A stretch of 64,000 bases of DNA from Bacteroidales bacterium (GCA_024401395.1 JAKSLD010000008.1:62001-126000), one strand, 5' to 3'; positions 1-9,904 are shown, numbered from the stretch's first letter. Made by a program: numbers and translations. The notes: generated by a model from the letters alone, not told the origin.

Positions 1-507
1 ATAAGTGCCCCTGTTTTGCCTACGAGAGTTTCATATTCACTCAGCCTAGGCAATAATTCGCCAGCAAGGCGCATTGCTGGTTGGGCTGCGGCTGTTGCGT
101 TATTGCTCTGTTTCGGGCCTAAGCTAAACGACGTTAATGTCCCAGAGCGCAATGAAGCGAATTTTGCATCGGTGGCATCGTTGTTTGAGACCAGTATGGT
201 TCAGCCTGTTGCCGAAACAAGTGAAGACCTATACTATGAAGTAGCAGATGATGTTGTGGAAGCTCCATCAGAAGAGAACCATTACTACATCATTATCGGC
301 AGTTATCCTTCGCTGAAAGATGCCAAGAAGCGCAGGACAGAGTTAGAGAAACGAGGAGTGACAGATATAGAGCTGGTTACGACAAAGAACAGCGATCGCA
401 TACGACTCAGTGTAGCATCATTTTCTACAGAGAGTGAGGCAAGAGCTCATAACCGAGTAATCCGTAAGATACAAGGGATGGAAAAAGCCTGGGTATTGAA
501 AGATTAA
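1..507 (+). CDS. SPOR-domain protein, C-terminal part (5' end outside window)
   Basis: The reading frame is open from base 1, so the TTG at 16 is probably not the start and the gene begins outside the window. The visible part has one hydrophobic membrane helix (after the Arg-Arg of RRIAGW, about residues 20-38 counted from base 16), an acidic linker, and a C-terminal SPOR-like domain (HYYIIIGSYPSLKDAKKR through the end) of the kind that binds denuded peptidoglycan glycan strands. In Bacteroidales a common architecture upstream of radC is an HU-like CCDC81 pair, one membrane helix and a SPOR domain; that the missing N-terminus is of this kind is inference. Role: septal or cell-wall association. 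Confidence 0.75.
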   Translation: MSAPVLPTRVSYSLSLGNNSPARRIAGWAAAVALLLCFGPKLNDVNVPERNEANFASVASLFETSMVQPVAETSEDLYYEVADDVVEAPSEENHYYIIIGSYPSLKDAKKRRTELEKRGVTDIELVTTKNSDRIRLSVASFSTESEARAHNRVIRKIQGMEKAWVLKD

Positions 508-554
508 CTACCGATTACTCCATTCTTACCACAAAATTATTAATTAACCTAGAT

Positions 555-1265
555 ATGAATTACGAGAATCAAAAATGTAATTATTTTACTATTCTAGATC
601 TTCCAGAAGACGACAGGCCTAGAGAAAAACTGATAAAGCAAGGTCCCGAGTCACTTTCCAATAAAGAATTGTTAGCCATAATGATAGGTACCGGGGTGCC
701 AGGGCATTCCGCTATTGATCTGGCTACGCAACTGTTGAAGAAATACGACAATAATCTCTCTTTACTAGGGCGTGTGGGTATCGAAGAGATTATGGACATC
801 AAAGGTATGGGCAAGGCGAAGGCGGCGCATATAATGGCTACGCTAGAGTTTGGGCGAAGAAAAGCGAAGTCGGATGCTGAGTCGGTCGTTAGCACATTTC
901 GTTCCGCCAATGAAGTCTACAAAGTGATGCAGCCCATTATGGTAGATATGCGAGAAGAGCATTTCAGAGTCATCATGCTAGACACCTCCTGTCAGCTGAT
1001 ACGCATAGAAGAGATCAGCATAGGCGGCATAGATGCCACCATTGTGGATTTGAGGGCGATGTTCAGGAAGCTACTCCTAGGAGGGGCGGCGCGCTTCATA
1101 GCTGTACACAACCATCCTTCGGGGAACAGCACACCCAGCAGGCCAGACAAAGAGCTGACGAGCCGTATTCAAGAGGCAGCCAAGACACTATGTCTGCGAT
1201 TCGACGATCATATAATAATAGGTAAAAATTCATATTTCAGTTTTAACGAAGAAGGTTTATTGTAA
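555..1265 (+). CDS. radC: RadC family JAB/MPN+ domain protein
   Basis: A 236-residue protein of the usual RadC length. The N-terminal part carries a helix-hairpin-helix-like segment (IMDIKGMGKAKAAHI). The C-terminal part is a JAB1/MPN+ metalloprotease-like domain with the metal-binding signature HNHPSGNSTPSRPD, which keeps both His and the Asp. RadC was once thought to be a DNA-repair protein; its biochemical role is still not settled. It starts with ATG at 555 after a 47-bp gap from the SPOR gene and is followed 15 bp later by an EamA permease, so the three may be co-transcribed. Codons here (CTA, ATA) are less biased than in purH or the SusC gene, suggesting low expression. Confidence 0.93.
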   Translation: MNYENQKCNYFTILDLPEDDRPREKLIKQGPESLSNKELLAIMIGTGVPGHSAIDLATQLLKKYDNNLSLLGRVGIEEIMDIKGMGKAKAAHIMATLEFGRRKAKSDAESVVSTFRSANEVYKVMQPIMVDMREEHFRVIMLDTSCQLIRIEEISIGGIDATIVDLRAMFRKLLLGGAARFIAVHNHPSGNSTPSRPDKELTSRIQEAAKTLCLRFDDHIIIGKNSYFSFNEEGLL

Positions 1266-1280
1266 TACGCATTTCTGAAT

Positions 1281-2222
1281 ATGCCTCATTTAGGAGAATT
1301 ACTATCACTTATTACAGCCGTACTGTGGACATGCTCCGCAATAATAGCCGAGAAGGCTGTAAACCGAGTTGGCCCGCTGAATGCCAATATTGTGAAAATG
1401 GCGATATCGCTACTGCTGATAATCGTGTGCCTTGCCATCTATACAGGAAATCCATTGCCGCAATATACCAATTCCACCACATGGATGTGGCTATGTATGT
1501 CGAGTATGGCAGGCTATGTCTTCGGCGATATGTGTCTGTTTACCTGCTACAAGCTCATTGGTTCGCGATTCGGTCAGCTATTTATGACCCTAGCCCCCCT
1601 TTCGGCAGCCCTATTCGGGTGGATATTGCTAGGAGAGAGGATGACGACTATGGGCTACCTAGGCATGACACTCACCATTACCGGTATTTTGATATCAGTA
1701 GTCAACCGTCAGCAAGGCGATGACGGCAAGAAGCATACCCGACTGAAATTACCCCTCTCGGGAGTGTTGTGCGGTATCGGTGCAGGCATTGGACAAGGAG
1801 TAGGACTAGTTCTCAGCAAGCAAGGTATATTAGAATACGAGACCCTGATACCAGCCGAAGACACCACCGCCATGCAGTCGCTCTCCATGTCCGCCACCTT
1901 CATGAGAGCATTTTGCGGTGTAATAGGATTTATCGTCATACTATTCCTCAAGGGCGACCATAAGAGATTTGTGCCGACAGTATTCCACCGCAAAGAGATG
2001 TTGCTTATGACAGCAGCAACGATATGCGGTCCATTTGTAGGCGTTTCGCTCTCACTAGAGGCCACACGATATGCGAGTGTCGGGGTTACGCAGACCATTA
2101 TGTCCATATCGCCAGTCATGATACTTGTGCCTGCGGTCCTTATATTTAAGCAAAAAGTTACGCTAATAGAGGTAGTGGGAGCGTTAATTAGCGTTGCAGG
2201 AGTTGCCTTGTTTTTTGTGTAA
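1281..2222 (+). CDS. EamA/DMT family permease
   Basis: A 313-residue, strongly hydrophobic protein with about ten membrane segments arranged as two EamA repeats (each about 140 residues, separated by the polar stretch NRQQGDDGKKHTRLK near the middle). It belongs to the drug/metabolite transporter superfamily; substrates of such carriers (amino acids, nucleosides, sugars) cannot be read from sequence. The start ATG lies 15 bp after radC. The frr promoter begins 14 bp after its stop, so this gene probably ends the upstream unit. A second, only distantly similar EamA permease lies on the other side of frr. Confidence 0.88.
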   Translation: MPHLGELLSLITAVLWTCSAIIAEKAVNRVGPLNANIVKMAISLLLIIVCLAIYTGNPLPQYTNSTTWMWLCMSSMAGYVFGDMCLFTCYKLIGSRFGQLFMTLAPLSAALFGWILLGERMTTMGYLGMTLTITGILISVVNRQQGDDGKKHTRLKLPLSGVLCGIGAGIGQGVGLVLSKQGILEYETLIPAEDTTAMQSLSMSATFMRAFCGVIGFIVILFLKGDHKRFVPTVFHRKEMLLMTAATICGPFVGVSLSLEATRYASVGVTQTIMSISPVMILVPAVLIFKQKVTLIEVVGALISVAGVALFFV

Positions 2223-2235
2223 TAAGAAAAATAAT

Positions 2236-2243
2236 TACCTTTG
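2236..2243 (+). promoter_or_regulatory. Bacteroidota -7 element for frr
   Basis: TACCTTTG, matching the Bacteroidota -7 consensus TAnnTTTG, 30 bp before the frr ATG. Confidence 0.65.
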
Positions 2244-2272
2244 CATCACTTAGAATAGAAACAACAAAAGCT

Positions 2273-2836
2273 ATGCAAGAAGAAATAGAACTCATAATGG
2301 ACGATGCCAAAGAGCAGATGCAGAAGGCTATCGACCACCTAGATTACGAATTGGGTAAGATTCGCGCTGGTAAGGCCAACCCTAAAATGCTTGAGGATAT
2401 CCGTGTTGAGTATTTCGGCACTGCTACTCCACTTTCACAGGTTGCAAACGTATCTGTACCAGATCCACGTACGATTGCTATCCGTCCTTGGGAGAAGTCG
2501 ATGATTCCAGCTATCGAGAAGGCCATTATGGCAGCAAATCTCGGTATGAATCCAGATAACAACGGCGAGATGATCCGTATTATGGTTCCACCATTGACAG
2601 AAGACCGTCGTCGTGACCTTTGCAAGCAGGCAAAGGGGACATGTGAGGATACCCGTATCGTTGTAAGAAACGTACGCCGCGACGCTAATGAGGAGTTCAA
2701 GAAACTTAAGAAAGACGGCCTTTCTGAAGATATTGCCAAAGATTCAGAGGCAGAGGTTCAGAAGATTCACGATGCCTTCATGAAAAAGATCGACGAGCTC
2801 TACGTTGCAAAAGAGAAGGATATAATGACAGTATAA
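2273..2836 (+). CDS. frr: Ribosome recycling factor
   Basis: A 187-residue protein that aligns over its whole length with ribosome recycling factor, which with EF-G splits the post-termination ribosome. Typical features are the N-terminal coiled-coil arm with KIRAGKANPKML (Arg and Gly conserved), the beta-rich domain segment VSVPDPRTIAIRPWEK, and the second coiled-coil half with PPLTEDRRRDL. It has its own TAnnTTTG promoter. Its stop TAA shares one base with the ATG of the next EamA gene, which implies translational coupling. Confidence 0.97.
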   Translation: MQEEIELIMDDAKEQMQKAIDHLDYELGKIRAGKANPKMLEDIRVEYFGTATPLSQVANVSVPDPRTIAIRPWEKSMIPAIEKAIMAANLGMNPDNNGEMIRIMVPPLTEDRRRDLCKQAKGTCEDTRIVVRNVRRDANEEFKKLKKDGLSEDIAKDSEAEVQKIHDAFMKKIDELYVAKEKDIMTV

Positions 2837-3771
2837 TGATGCTGACCAAGGGAATGAAATATATCCCTGCCCTGTTTACTGCGATAGTATGGGGTTCAAC
2901 GTTTGTTGCATCAAAGCATATAATAACGCATGGTGTGGAGCCATGCGTTATTATGTTTATAAGGTTCGTGCTGGCATACATATCATTGTGGTGTATATAC
3001 CCCAGATATGAGTCCATAAAGTGGAATAAAGACGAACTGAAATTTCTATTGGTAGGGTTATCGGGAGGGTCATTATATTTTCTTTTTGAATACCACGCCC
3101 TACAGCATACGACAGCTACCAATGTCGGGCTACTCACATCATCAGTTCCCATAGTAGGGACGACACTCCAATATATTGTATATCGCCAGAGACCTGGCAG
3201 GCGACATATCACAGGATTGTTAGTAGCATTTATTGGAGCCGCCCTAGTCGTTCTGTCTCCGGCGCTTCAAAGCGGGGATGTCAGTTTGCTGACAATCAAC
3301 ATATTGGGAGATTCCCTTTGTATAGTATCCGTTATGCTATGGTCGGTTTACTCCCTTATTCTAGACAGAATCAGCGACAGATACTCACCATTCTTCGTTT
3401 CGCGCAGGTTGTTTTTCTATGCTATAATTACCATATTGCCAATAGTGCTATACTATATTTCAGAAGAAGATATAAAAAGTCTGACAAAAGATTATTCCTG
3501 TGCAGTCAGTGTCTTGTACCTTGGAGTTGTAGCCTCAGCCACATGCATGTGGCTATGGAACTGGAGTTTCAACAATATAGGGTTATCGAAAACAAACGTA
3601 TTCCTTTATTTAATGCCACTTGTTTCGCTTATTACAGCTACACTATACGACACATCAGAATTCACTATTTGGGCCACGATGGGAGCCGTGTTAATATTTA
3701 TCGGGATTGTGCTCAACACACAAAATCGTGCAGAAACGAGCAGAAACGTGCGCAATCGTACAGAAAGTTGA
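2836..3771 (+). CDS. EamA/DMT family permease
   Basis: A 311-residue membrane protein with about ten hydrophobic helices and two EamA repeats; the N-terminal repeat carries AIVWGSTFVASKHII, typical of the superfamily. The start ATG overlaps the last base of the frr stop; a second in-frame ATG follows at 2839. Base composition is more AT-rich and leucine/isoleucine codons (TTA, ATA) differ from those of frr, which suggests low expression or more recent acquisition. Substrate unknown. Confidence 0.88.
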   Translation: MMLTKGMKYIPALFTAIVWGSTFVASKHIITHGVEPCVIMFIRFVLAYISLWCIYPRYESIKWNKDELKFLLVGLSGGSLYFLFEYHALQHTTATNVGLLTSSVPIVGTTLQYIVYRQRPGRRHITGLLVAFIGAALVVLSPALQSGDVSLLTINILGDSLCIVSVMLWSVYSLILDRISDRYSPFFVSRRLFFYAIITILPIVLYYISEEDIKSLTKDYSCAVSVLYLGVVASATCMWLWNWSFNNIGLSKTNVFLYLMPLVSLITATLYDTSEFTIWATMGAVLIFIGIVLNTQNRAETSRNVRNRTES

Positions 3772-3802
3772 CAAATCGCGACATTATCTTTCAGTTTCAT
3801 CG

Positions 3803-3810
3803 TATCTTTG
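3803..3810 (+). promoter_or_regulatory. Probable promoter -7 element for purH
   Basis: TATCTTTG about 90 bp before the purH ATG. A second, weaker candidate (TATATTCG near 3866) lies closer to the start. Confidence 0.5.
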
Positions 3811-3900
3811 CCCCTGTTGATTTCTAATTTTTGTTATACGCGATGGAAATCTAGTTTTTTTGTCGTATATTCGCAACTTAAAAAGAAACTGAAAAGGAAT

Positions 3901-5421
3901 ATGAGCAACCCTAAGCAAATTAAGTCAGCTCTCATCTCCGTTTTCTATAAGGACGGACTTGACGACATCGTAAGAACACTTGACTCACTCGGAGTTAAGA
4001 TTATTTCTACAGGCGGTACACAGGCATTCATTGAAGGTCTTGGTATTGAGTGTACTCCAGTTGAGAAACTTACTGGCTACCCATCAATCCTCGGTGGTCG
4101 TGTAAAGACACTACATCCAGGTGTGTTTGGTGGTATTCTCAGCCGTCGTGACAATCCAGGCGATAAGGTTCAGACAAAGCAATATAATATTCCAGAGATA
4201 GATCTCGTGATTGTTGACCTCTATCCATTCGAGGCAACGGTGGCATCTGGTGCTGCTCACGAGGATATCATTGAGAAGATAGATATAGGCGGTATATCGC
4301 TTATCCGTGCTGCCGCTAAGAACTATAAGGATGTTGTCATCATCCCTTCACAGGCTCAGTATGCTAAGTTGGCTACACTTCTTCATGAGAAGCAGGGCGT
4401 GACAGACGAGGAAGACCGTCTTGACCTTGCTATGGATGCCTTCGCAGTATCTAGCCACTACGACAGCGCTATTTTCAGTTATTTCGATAAGGATCATGCT
4501 CGTCTCCGCATTACAGCTGACGCATCTAAGTCACTTCGTTATGGTGAGAACCCACACCAGAATGGTGTATTCTTCGGCGACTTCGATGCTATGTTCGAGC
4601 AGCTCCACGGAAAAGAGATTTCATACAACAATCTCCTTGATATTGATGCAGCAATTGGACTTATCAATGAGTTTGATGAGACTACAGTTGCTATCCTCAA
4701 GCACAACAACGCTTGCGGTCTTGCTTCACGCGCTACCCTCCTTGAGGCTTGGAAAGATGCGCTTGCTGGCGACCCGGTTTCAGCATTCGGCGGCATCGTA
4801 GTATGCAACCAGCCAGTAGACAAAGAGACCGCAGAGGAGATGAACAAGATATTCTTCGAGGTAGTTATTGCTCCTTCATATTCAGAGGAGGCACTTGAGG
4901 TTCTCAAGCAGAAGAAGAATCGCATTATCCTTGTTCAGAAGTCAAAGGAAGTTTCTCCACGTACTGTACGTTCTTGCCTCAACGGTCTCCTCGTTCAGGA
5001 CCGTGACTTCAAGACAGAGACAGCTGCTGATTTGGAGAATAAGGGTGCTCGTCCTGCTACAGCAGCTGAGATTGAGGATCTTCTTTTTGCAAATAAGATT
5101 GTTAAGCATACAAAGTCAAATGCTATCGTTCTTGCCAAGAACAAGCAGCTTCTCGGCAGCGGTACAGGTCAAACAAGCCGCGTAGACTCACTCCGTCACG
5201 CTATTGCTAAGGCGCATGCTTTCAATTTTGACCTCAAGGGTGCGGCTCTTGCTTCTGACGCATTCTTCCCATTCGGCGATTGCGTAGAGATAGCTCACAA
5301 CGAGGGTATCGATGCAGTAATTGAGCCAGGCGGTTCAGTTCGCGACAACGAGACTATCGAGTACTGTGCAAACAATGGCATGGCTCTTGTGTTCTCAGGC
5401 TCTCGTCACTTCAAGCATTAA
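3901..5421 (+). CDS. purH: Bifunctional AICAR formyltransferase/IMP cyclohydrolase
   Basis: Catalyses the last two steps of IMP synthesis: formyl transfer to AICAR and cyclisation of FAICAR. From the ATG at 3901 (MSNPKQIKSAL) the protein has 506 residues, the family's usual size; a longer open frame back to 3808 lies within the promoter region and is rejected. The N-terminal MGS-like IMP cyclohydrolase domain (about 1-200) contains KTLHPGVFGG at 69-78. The AICAR formyltransferase domain contains SYNNLLDIDAA and the catalytic KHNNACG near residue 265. Codon use is strongly biased, as expected for high expression. It is followed by a terminator and mreB, a neighbour order common in Bacteroidales. 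Confidence 0.97.
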   Translation: MSNPKQIKSALISVFYKDGLDDIVRTLDSLGVKIISTGGTQAFIEGLGIECTPVEKLTGYPSILGGRVKTLHPGVFGGILSRRDNPGDKVQTKQYNIPEIDLVIVDLYPFEATVASGAAHEDIIEKIDIGGISLIRAAAKNYKDVVIIPSQAQYAKLATLLHEKQGVTDEEDRLDLAMDAFAVSSHYDSAIFSYFDKDHARLRITADASKSLRYGENPHQNGVFFGDFDAMFEQLHGKEISYNNLLDIDAAIGLINEFDETTVAILKHNNACGLASRATLLEAWKDALAGDPVSAFGGIVVCNQPVDKETAEEMNKIFFEVVIAPSYSEEALEVLKQKKNRIILVQKSKEVSPRTVRSCLNGLLVQDRDFKTETAADLENKGARPATAAEIEDLLFANKIVKHTKSNAIVLAKNKQLLGSGTGQTSRVDSLRHAIAKAHAFNFDLKGAALASDAFFPFGDCVEIAHNEGIDAVIEPGGSVRDNETIEYCANNGMALVFSGSRHFKH

Positions 5422-5428
5422 TTGATAG

Positions 5429-5458
5429 CGGGAAAGGGTATCACTCTTTCCCGTTTTT
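5429..5458 (+). terminator. Rho-independent terminator after purH
   Basis: Perfect 8-bp stem (CGGGAAAG with CTTTCCCG) followed by five T residues. Confidence 0.85.
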
Positions 5459-5486
5459 AATAACGATAGATATACATAACTGAGAT

Positions 5487-6509
5487 ATGGGTCTCTTTTC
5501 ATTTCTTTCACAGGAATTGGCTATGGACCTCGGTACTGCGAATACCATCATTATCCATAATGAGAAGGTAGCAGTAGACGAGCCATCTATAGTAGCTCTT
5601 GATCAGCATACCGGCGAGGCTATTGCTATCGGCAAGAAAGCTCGTGAGATGCAGGGTAAGGAGCATAATAATATACGTACAGTCCGCCCTCTTAAGGATG
5701 GTGTGATTGCCGACTTTAACGCTGCAGAGAAGATGATTCGTGGCATGATAAAGATTCTGCCACAGCCAAGATTCTTCAGTCCTTCTCTGACAATGGTGAT
5801 TTGCGTACCATCAGGTTCAACTGAAGTTGAGCTCCGTGCCGTACGTGACTCAGCAGAGCATGCTGGTGGTCGTGAGGTTTATATGATTTACGAGCCTATG
5901 GCTGCAGCTATCGGTATTGGTATCGATGTTGAGGCTCCACAAGGTAACATGATCGTAGATATAGGTGGAGGTACAACAGAAATCGCTGTTATCTCCCTCG
6001 GTGGTATTGTGACAAATAAGTCGATACGTATTGCTGGTGATGAGCTTACAGAAGATGTAGTTGAGTATATGCGCCGTCAGCATAATATCAAGATAGGTGA
6101 GCGTACAGCAGAACAGATTAAGATCCGTGTAGGTTCGGCTCTTCCAGAGCTTGAGACTCCGCCAGATGATTTCATTGTACGTGGTCCAAATCAGATGACA
6201 GCCCTCCCTATCGAGGTTCCAGTCAGCTATCAGGAGATTTCTCACGCACTCGAGAAGTCGGTAAGCAAGATTGAGGCTGCCGTTCTCGCTGCCCTTGAGC
6301 AGACACCTCCTGAGCTATATGCAGATATTGTAGAGAATGGTATCTACCTCACTGGTGGAGGTGCCTTGCTCCGTGGTCTTGACAAGCGTCTGTCGGACAA
6401 GCTCAATATCCCATTCCATGTTGCAGAGAATCCACTTCTCTCTGTAGCTATCGGTACCGGTATTGCGCTTAAGAACCGTCATCGCGGTCTCCCATATTTG
6501 CTCCGATAA
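5487..6509 (+). CDS. mreB: Rod shape-determining actin homologue MreB
   Basis: A 340-residue actin-fold ATPase that forms membrane-associated filaments guiding side-wall peptidoglycan synthesis. The ATP-binding signatures are present: phosphate-1 DLGTANT (about residue 15), phosphate-2 DIGGGTTEIAV (about 158) and the adenosine motif LTGGGALLRGLD (about 288). The N-terminus MGLFSFLSQELAMDLG is the usual one. In many Bacteroidales mreB is followed by mreC, mreD, a class B PBP and rodA; here a hairpin and an unrelated lipoprotein follow instead, so the elongasome operon is split. Confidence 0.97.
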   Translation: MGLFSFLSQELAMDLGTANTIIIHNEKVAVDEPSIVALDQHTGEAIAIGKKAREMQGKEHNNIRTVRPLKDGVIADFNAAEKMIRGMIKILPQPRFFSPSLTMVICVPSGSTEVELRAVRDSAEHAGGREVYMIYEPMAAAIGIGIDVEAPQGNMIVDIGGGTTEIAVISLGGIVTNKSIRIAGDELTEDVVEYMRRQHNIKIGERTAEQIKIRVGSALPELETPPDDFIVRGPNQMTALPIEVPVSYQEISHALEKSVSKIEAAVLAALEQTPPELYADIVENGIYLTGGGALLRGLDKRLSDKLNIPFHVAENPLLSVAIGTGIALKNRHRGLPYLLR

Positions 6510-6525
6510 ATTGAAAATCATTATA

Positions 6526-6560
6526 AGAGGGGACTTCTCTAAGGGAATCCCCTCTATATT
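6526..6560 (+). terminator. Hairpin after mreB, possible terminator
   Basis: 8-bp stem AGAGGGGA with TCCCCTCT around a 14-nt loop, followed by an AT-rich tail without a clean T run. It separates mreB from the next gene. Confidence 0.5.
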
Positions 6561-6600
6561 ATTATAGGTAACATTATTTTTCACCAACTGATATAACACT

Positions 6601-7365
6601 ATGAAGTATAGATCGTTTATTCTATCTGCAGTAGCATCGTCTGCTCTCATGCTAACAGCTTGTTCTGAGATGGCTACAATTGCAGGTATTGCTGGTGTGC
6701 CAGCAGCTCAACAAGTATTGTCGCAAGCTGATATCTCAGCAGGTCTCAAAGAAGCCCTTAATATAGGTGTCAACATAGGCATTCAGAAACTTGCCGCTAA
6801 AAACGGATACTATAATGATGTCTTGGCAAAAATCGGACTCCCAGAAGAGTGCGGTGTAATCCTTAAGAATATCAGCAAGGTGCCAGGTGGCAGTCAGTTG
6901 GTAGAAAACGCTATTAAGAGTATCAATGCAGCAGCTACTGATGCAGTGAAAGATACCGCCCCTATTTTTGCTAATGCTATCAAAGAGATGACATTCCAAG
7001 ATGCTACAGCAATTCTTCGAGGCAACAAGACAGCTGCATCTACATATTTCAAGTCTAAGACCAAGACAGCTCTCAAGGGTGTTTTCCGCAAGCGTATGCA
7101 GGCTTCGATCCAGAAGAAACTCGTTGGAGATATGTCTGCCGAGTCTTCATGGAACGCTCTTACCACTAAGTGGAATGCAGTAGCTAGCAACCCAGTAGGA
7201 GCTATGGCAGGTCTCAAGACAGTCAACACAGACCTCTGCGATTATCTCACAGACAAGGCTGTAGACGGTTTGTATCTCAAGGTTGGCGAGCAAGAGACCA
7301 AGATACGCACAGAAGCTTCTGCTCGTACATCTGACTTGCTCAAGAAAGTTTTTGGTAGTCGATGA
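6601..7365 (+). CDS. DUF4197 family lipoprotein
   Basis: A 254-residue protein with a lipoprotein signal (lipobox ending LTAC, Cys at about residue 21), so probably anchored in a membrane facing the periplasm. The remainder fits the DUF4197 family: NIGVNIGIQKLAAKNGYYND, a middle segment with PIFANAIKEMTFQDATAILRG, and a C-terminal DKAVDGLYLKVGEQETKIR with TSDLLKKVFG at the end. No function is established for the family. Its stop overlaps the start of the next gene by four bases (ATGA), so the two are translationally coupled. Confidence 0.85.
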   Translation: MKYRSFILSAVASSALMLTACSEMATIAGIAGVPAAQQVLSQADISAGLKEALNIGVNIGIQKLAAKNGYYNDVLAKIGLPEECGVILKNISKVPGGSQLVENAIKSINAAATDAVKDTAPIFANAIKEMTFQDATAILRGNKTAASTYFKSKTKTALKGVFRKRMQASIQKKLVGDMSAESSWNALTTKWNAVASNPVGAMAGLKTVNTDLCDYLTDKAVDGLYLKVGEQETKIRTEASARTSDLLKKVFGSR

Positions 7366-8501
7366 ATAAATTCAAATCTATAATACTCTGCATAGGATTT
7401 ATCTTTATATCCTATGCAGAGTCTTTTTCTCAAGACATATATGTATCGGAGGTACTACACGATGCGCCTCTTGATTCCTTAAGATATGGTGATATCAGAC
7501 TTTCTCTGAAAAATATTTCATATTTCAAGAATAACGAGTATTTCGGAGAGTTTGCTGAGGGGTATACACTTCCTGGTTATCGTTTTCGTCCGACACTCCA
7601 ATACCAGTTCCTTCCAAATGTCGAGTTAGTAGCTGGTGCTGAGATGATACAATATGGCGGAACTGATAAATTCGATAAAGTCTACCCATTTGTATCTGCT
7701 CGATGGCAGATTAATCCTCAGGTCTCGATCCGGCTAGGAAATATTGACGGCTCAACACGTCATCGTCTTCATAGTGCTGTCCTAGATCCTGAACGGGTTC
7801 TGTCTTCCCGTCCGGAGACAGGTGCACAGATTATCTGTCTGACAGATAAATTTGATGGTGAAATATGGATAGACTGGCAGTCGTTTATCAAGCACGGAGA
7901 TACAATACCTGAGCGTTTTATGGCTGGTGTTAGAGCAGATTGGACTCCAGTTAGTAATAATGCCATCAGGGTGCAAGTCCCATTTCGCTTGACATTCAAT
8001 CATATAGGTGGTCAGATCAGCGACTTCCCAGAGCCTGTTCAAAGTTTGATGAATCTCCAGTTAGGCCTAAGGTCTACCCATACGCTTAATGGCTCTTTCT
8101 TCCGTAAGTTCTTCTATGGGCTAGATTTTCTATATTTTAATGTATTCAACGGAGGAGAAGCACATCGAACAACAAATGGTTTTGCCATTAACCCCGAATT
8201 AGGGTTGAAATCAAAACTACTCTCTGCGTCATTGGGTTATTTTCACGCTGATGACTTCAATTCTTTGCACGGGATGCCTCTTTTGACTTGCAGTTCACGT
8301 TTCACTGGAGTGTATCGGCAGAAGCGCGACTTGATTCTTGCTCATGTAGCATTGGAAAAGCAGATTCATCGCACAGTGCGTTTCAGCCTCGACTTTAATG
8401 CATATCACGACATAAATAAATCACAGTTCGACTATAGTTATGGTTTTGCAATAGCTTTATCTCCAAACATTAAGCTAGCAAACGCAAAAATTACTGAATA
8501 A
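7362..8501 (+). CDS. Putative outer-membrane beta-barrel protein
   Basis: 379 residues with a signal peptide (about 1-23, cleavage near ESFSQ). The mature part is rich in alternating aromatic and polar residues and repeated strand-like stretches ([41 protein letters not shown]), as in an outer-membrane barrel or porin-like protein of Bacteroidota. I do not recognise a named family. ATGA overlap with the DUF4197 lipoprotein gene implies joint translation. The gene ends 6 bp before the tyrS promoter element. Confidence 0.65.
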   Translation: MNKFKSIILCIGFIFISYAESFSQDIYVSEVLHDAPLDSLRYGDIRLSLKNISYFKNNEYFGEFAEGYTLPGYRFRPTLQYQFLPNVELVAGAEMIQYGGTDKFDKVYPFVSARWQINPQVSIRLGNIDGSTRHRLHSAVLDPERVLSSRPETGAQIICLTDKFDGEIWIDWQSFIKHGDTIPERFMAGVRADWTPVSNNAIRVQVPFRLTFNHIGGQISDFPEPVQSLMNLQLGLRSTHTLNGSFFRKFFYGLDFLYFNVFNGGEAHRTTNGFAINPELGLKSKLLSASLGYFHADDFNSLHGMPLLTCSSRFTGVYRQKRDLILAHVALEKQIHRTVRFSLDFNAYHDINKSQFDYSYGFAIALSPNIKLANAKITE

Positions 8502-8506
8502 TAACT

Positions 8507-8514
8507 ACCTTTGC
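8507..8514 (+). promoter_or_regulatory. -7 element for tyrS
   Basis: TACCTTTG, 32 bp upstream of the tyrS ATG. Confidence 0.65.
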
Positions 8515-8545
8515 ACCCAATAAATATAAATCATACATTCATTCG

Positions 8546-9832
8546 ATGAATTTTGTTGAAGAATTGAAATGGAGAGGCATGCTCCACAACATCATGCCAG
8601 GTACTGAAGAGCAACTCCAGAAGGAGATGACGACTGCGTATCTAGGTATAGACCCTACCGCAGATTCTCTTCACATCGGTCACCTTGTCGGCGTGATGAT
8701 TCTTAAACACTTTCAGGCTGCAGGTCACAAGCCTATAGCACTCGTTGGTGGTGCTACAGGTATGATTGGCGACCCTTCAATGAAGTCTGCAGAGCGTAAC
8801 CTCCTTGATGAGGAGACACTCGCAAAGAATCAGGCTGGTATCAAGAAGCAGCTCGAGCGCTTCCTCGATTTCAAGAGTGATGCCCCTAATGCAGCAGTAA
8901 TGGTGAATAATTATGACTGGATGAAGGACTTCTCGTTCCTCTCTTTCATTCGTGACATCGGTAAGCACATCACAGTTAACTATATGATGGCTAAGGATTC
9001 TGTTAAGAAACGTCTCAGCGCTGATAGCCGCGAGGGTATGTCTTTCACAGAATTCTCATATCAACTTGTACAAGGCTATGACTTCCTTTATCTCAATGAG
9101 CACATGAACTGTAAGCTCCAGCTCGGTGGTTCTGATCAATGGGGTAATATCACAACCGGTACAGAGCTTATCCGCCGTAAGACTGGCAACGAGGCTTTCG
9201 CTATGACTTGTCCACTCCTCACAAAGGCAGATGGTACTAAGTTCGGCAAGACAGAGAGCGGTAACGTATGGCTTGATCCAGAACGTACCAGCCCATATAA
9301 GTTCTACCAGTTCTGGCTTAATACATCTGACGAGGATGCAGCCCGTTATATCAAGATCTTCACAATGCTTTCTCAGGAGGAGATCGCAGAGCTCGAAAAG
9401 CAGCAGGCAGAAGATCCAGGTCTTCGCCCTCTTCAGAAGAAGCTAGCAGAGCAGATTACTATAATGGTACACGGTGAAGAGGCTCTCCAGACGGCTATCT
9501 CAGCTTCTCAGCTTCTCTTCGGTAAGGGTACTACAGAGATGCTCCAGCAGATGGACGAGGCTACTATCCTTTCAGTATTCGAAGGCGTAGAGAAGTATGA
9601 TATATCTTTGGATGCTCTCAAGGCAGGTGTACAGGTTGCTGATCTCCTCACAGCTTCAGCTCCAGTGTTTCCATCAAAGGGTGAATTGAAGAGAAATGTT
9701 GCCGGTCTTCAGATTAACAAGGCAAAGGTTAATGCTCCTGAGGATGTAATCAACGATTCTTCCCTTTTGAAAGGGAAATACCTCCTCGTTCAGAAAGGTA
9801 AGAAGAACTACTACCTTTTGACCGCGAAATAG
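8546..9832 (+). CDS. tyrS: Tyrosyl-tRNA synthetase
   Basis: 428 residues, class Ic aminoacyl-tRNA synthetase that charges tRNA-Tyr. HIGH motif at residues 43-46 (SLHIGHLVG); the KMSKS-loop equivalent is KFGKT in [17 protein letters not shown] near residue 230; the tyrosine pocket segment [24 protein letters not shown] is intact. The C-terminal part (about 345-428) is an S4-like RNA-binding domain. Strong codon bias, own promoter, and a strong terminator downstream make it a single-gene unit. Confidence 0.97.
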   Translation: MNFVEELKWRGMLHNIMPGTEEQLQKEMTTAYLGIDPTADSLHIGHLVGVMILKHFQAAGHKPIALVGGATGMIGDPSMKSAERNLLDEETLAKNQAGIKKQLERFLDFKSDAPNAAVMVNNYDWMKDFSFLSFIRDIGKHITVNYMMAKDSVKKRLSADSREGMSFTEFSYQLVQGYDFLYLNEHMNCKLQLGGSDQWGNITTGTELIRRKTGNEAFAMTCPLLTKADGTKFGKTESGNVWLDPERTSPYKFYQFWLNTSDEDAARYIKIFTMLSQEEIAELEKQQAEDPGLRPLQKKLAEQITIMVHGEEALQTAISASQLLFGKGTTEMLQQMDEATILSVFEGVEKYDISLDALKAGVQVADLLTASAPVFPSKGELKRNVAGLQINKAKVNAPEDVINDSSLLKGKYLLVQKGKKNYYLLTAK

Positions 9833-9858
9833 TAACTCCTTTTAACAGTTTACATACA

Positions 9859-9897
9859 ACCCGTGTACGATTTTATATCCTACACGGGTGTTTTTTT
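9859..9897 (+). terminator. Rho-independent terminator after tyrS
   Basis: Perfect 9-bp stem ACCCGTGTA with TACACGGGT, followed by GT and a run of seven T. Confidence 0.9.
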
Positions 9898-9904
9898 ATC
9901 TATA

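Noticed and set aside
6530-6541. GGGACTTCTCTA after mreB resembles part of repeat copy 5
   Set aside because: Only 12 bases match and they belong to a separate hairpin; the conserved head is absent.
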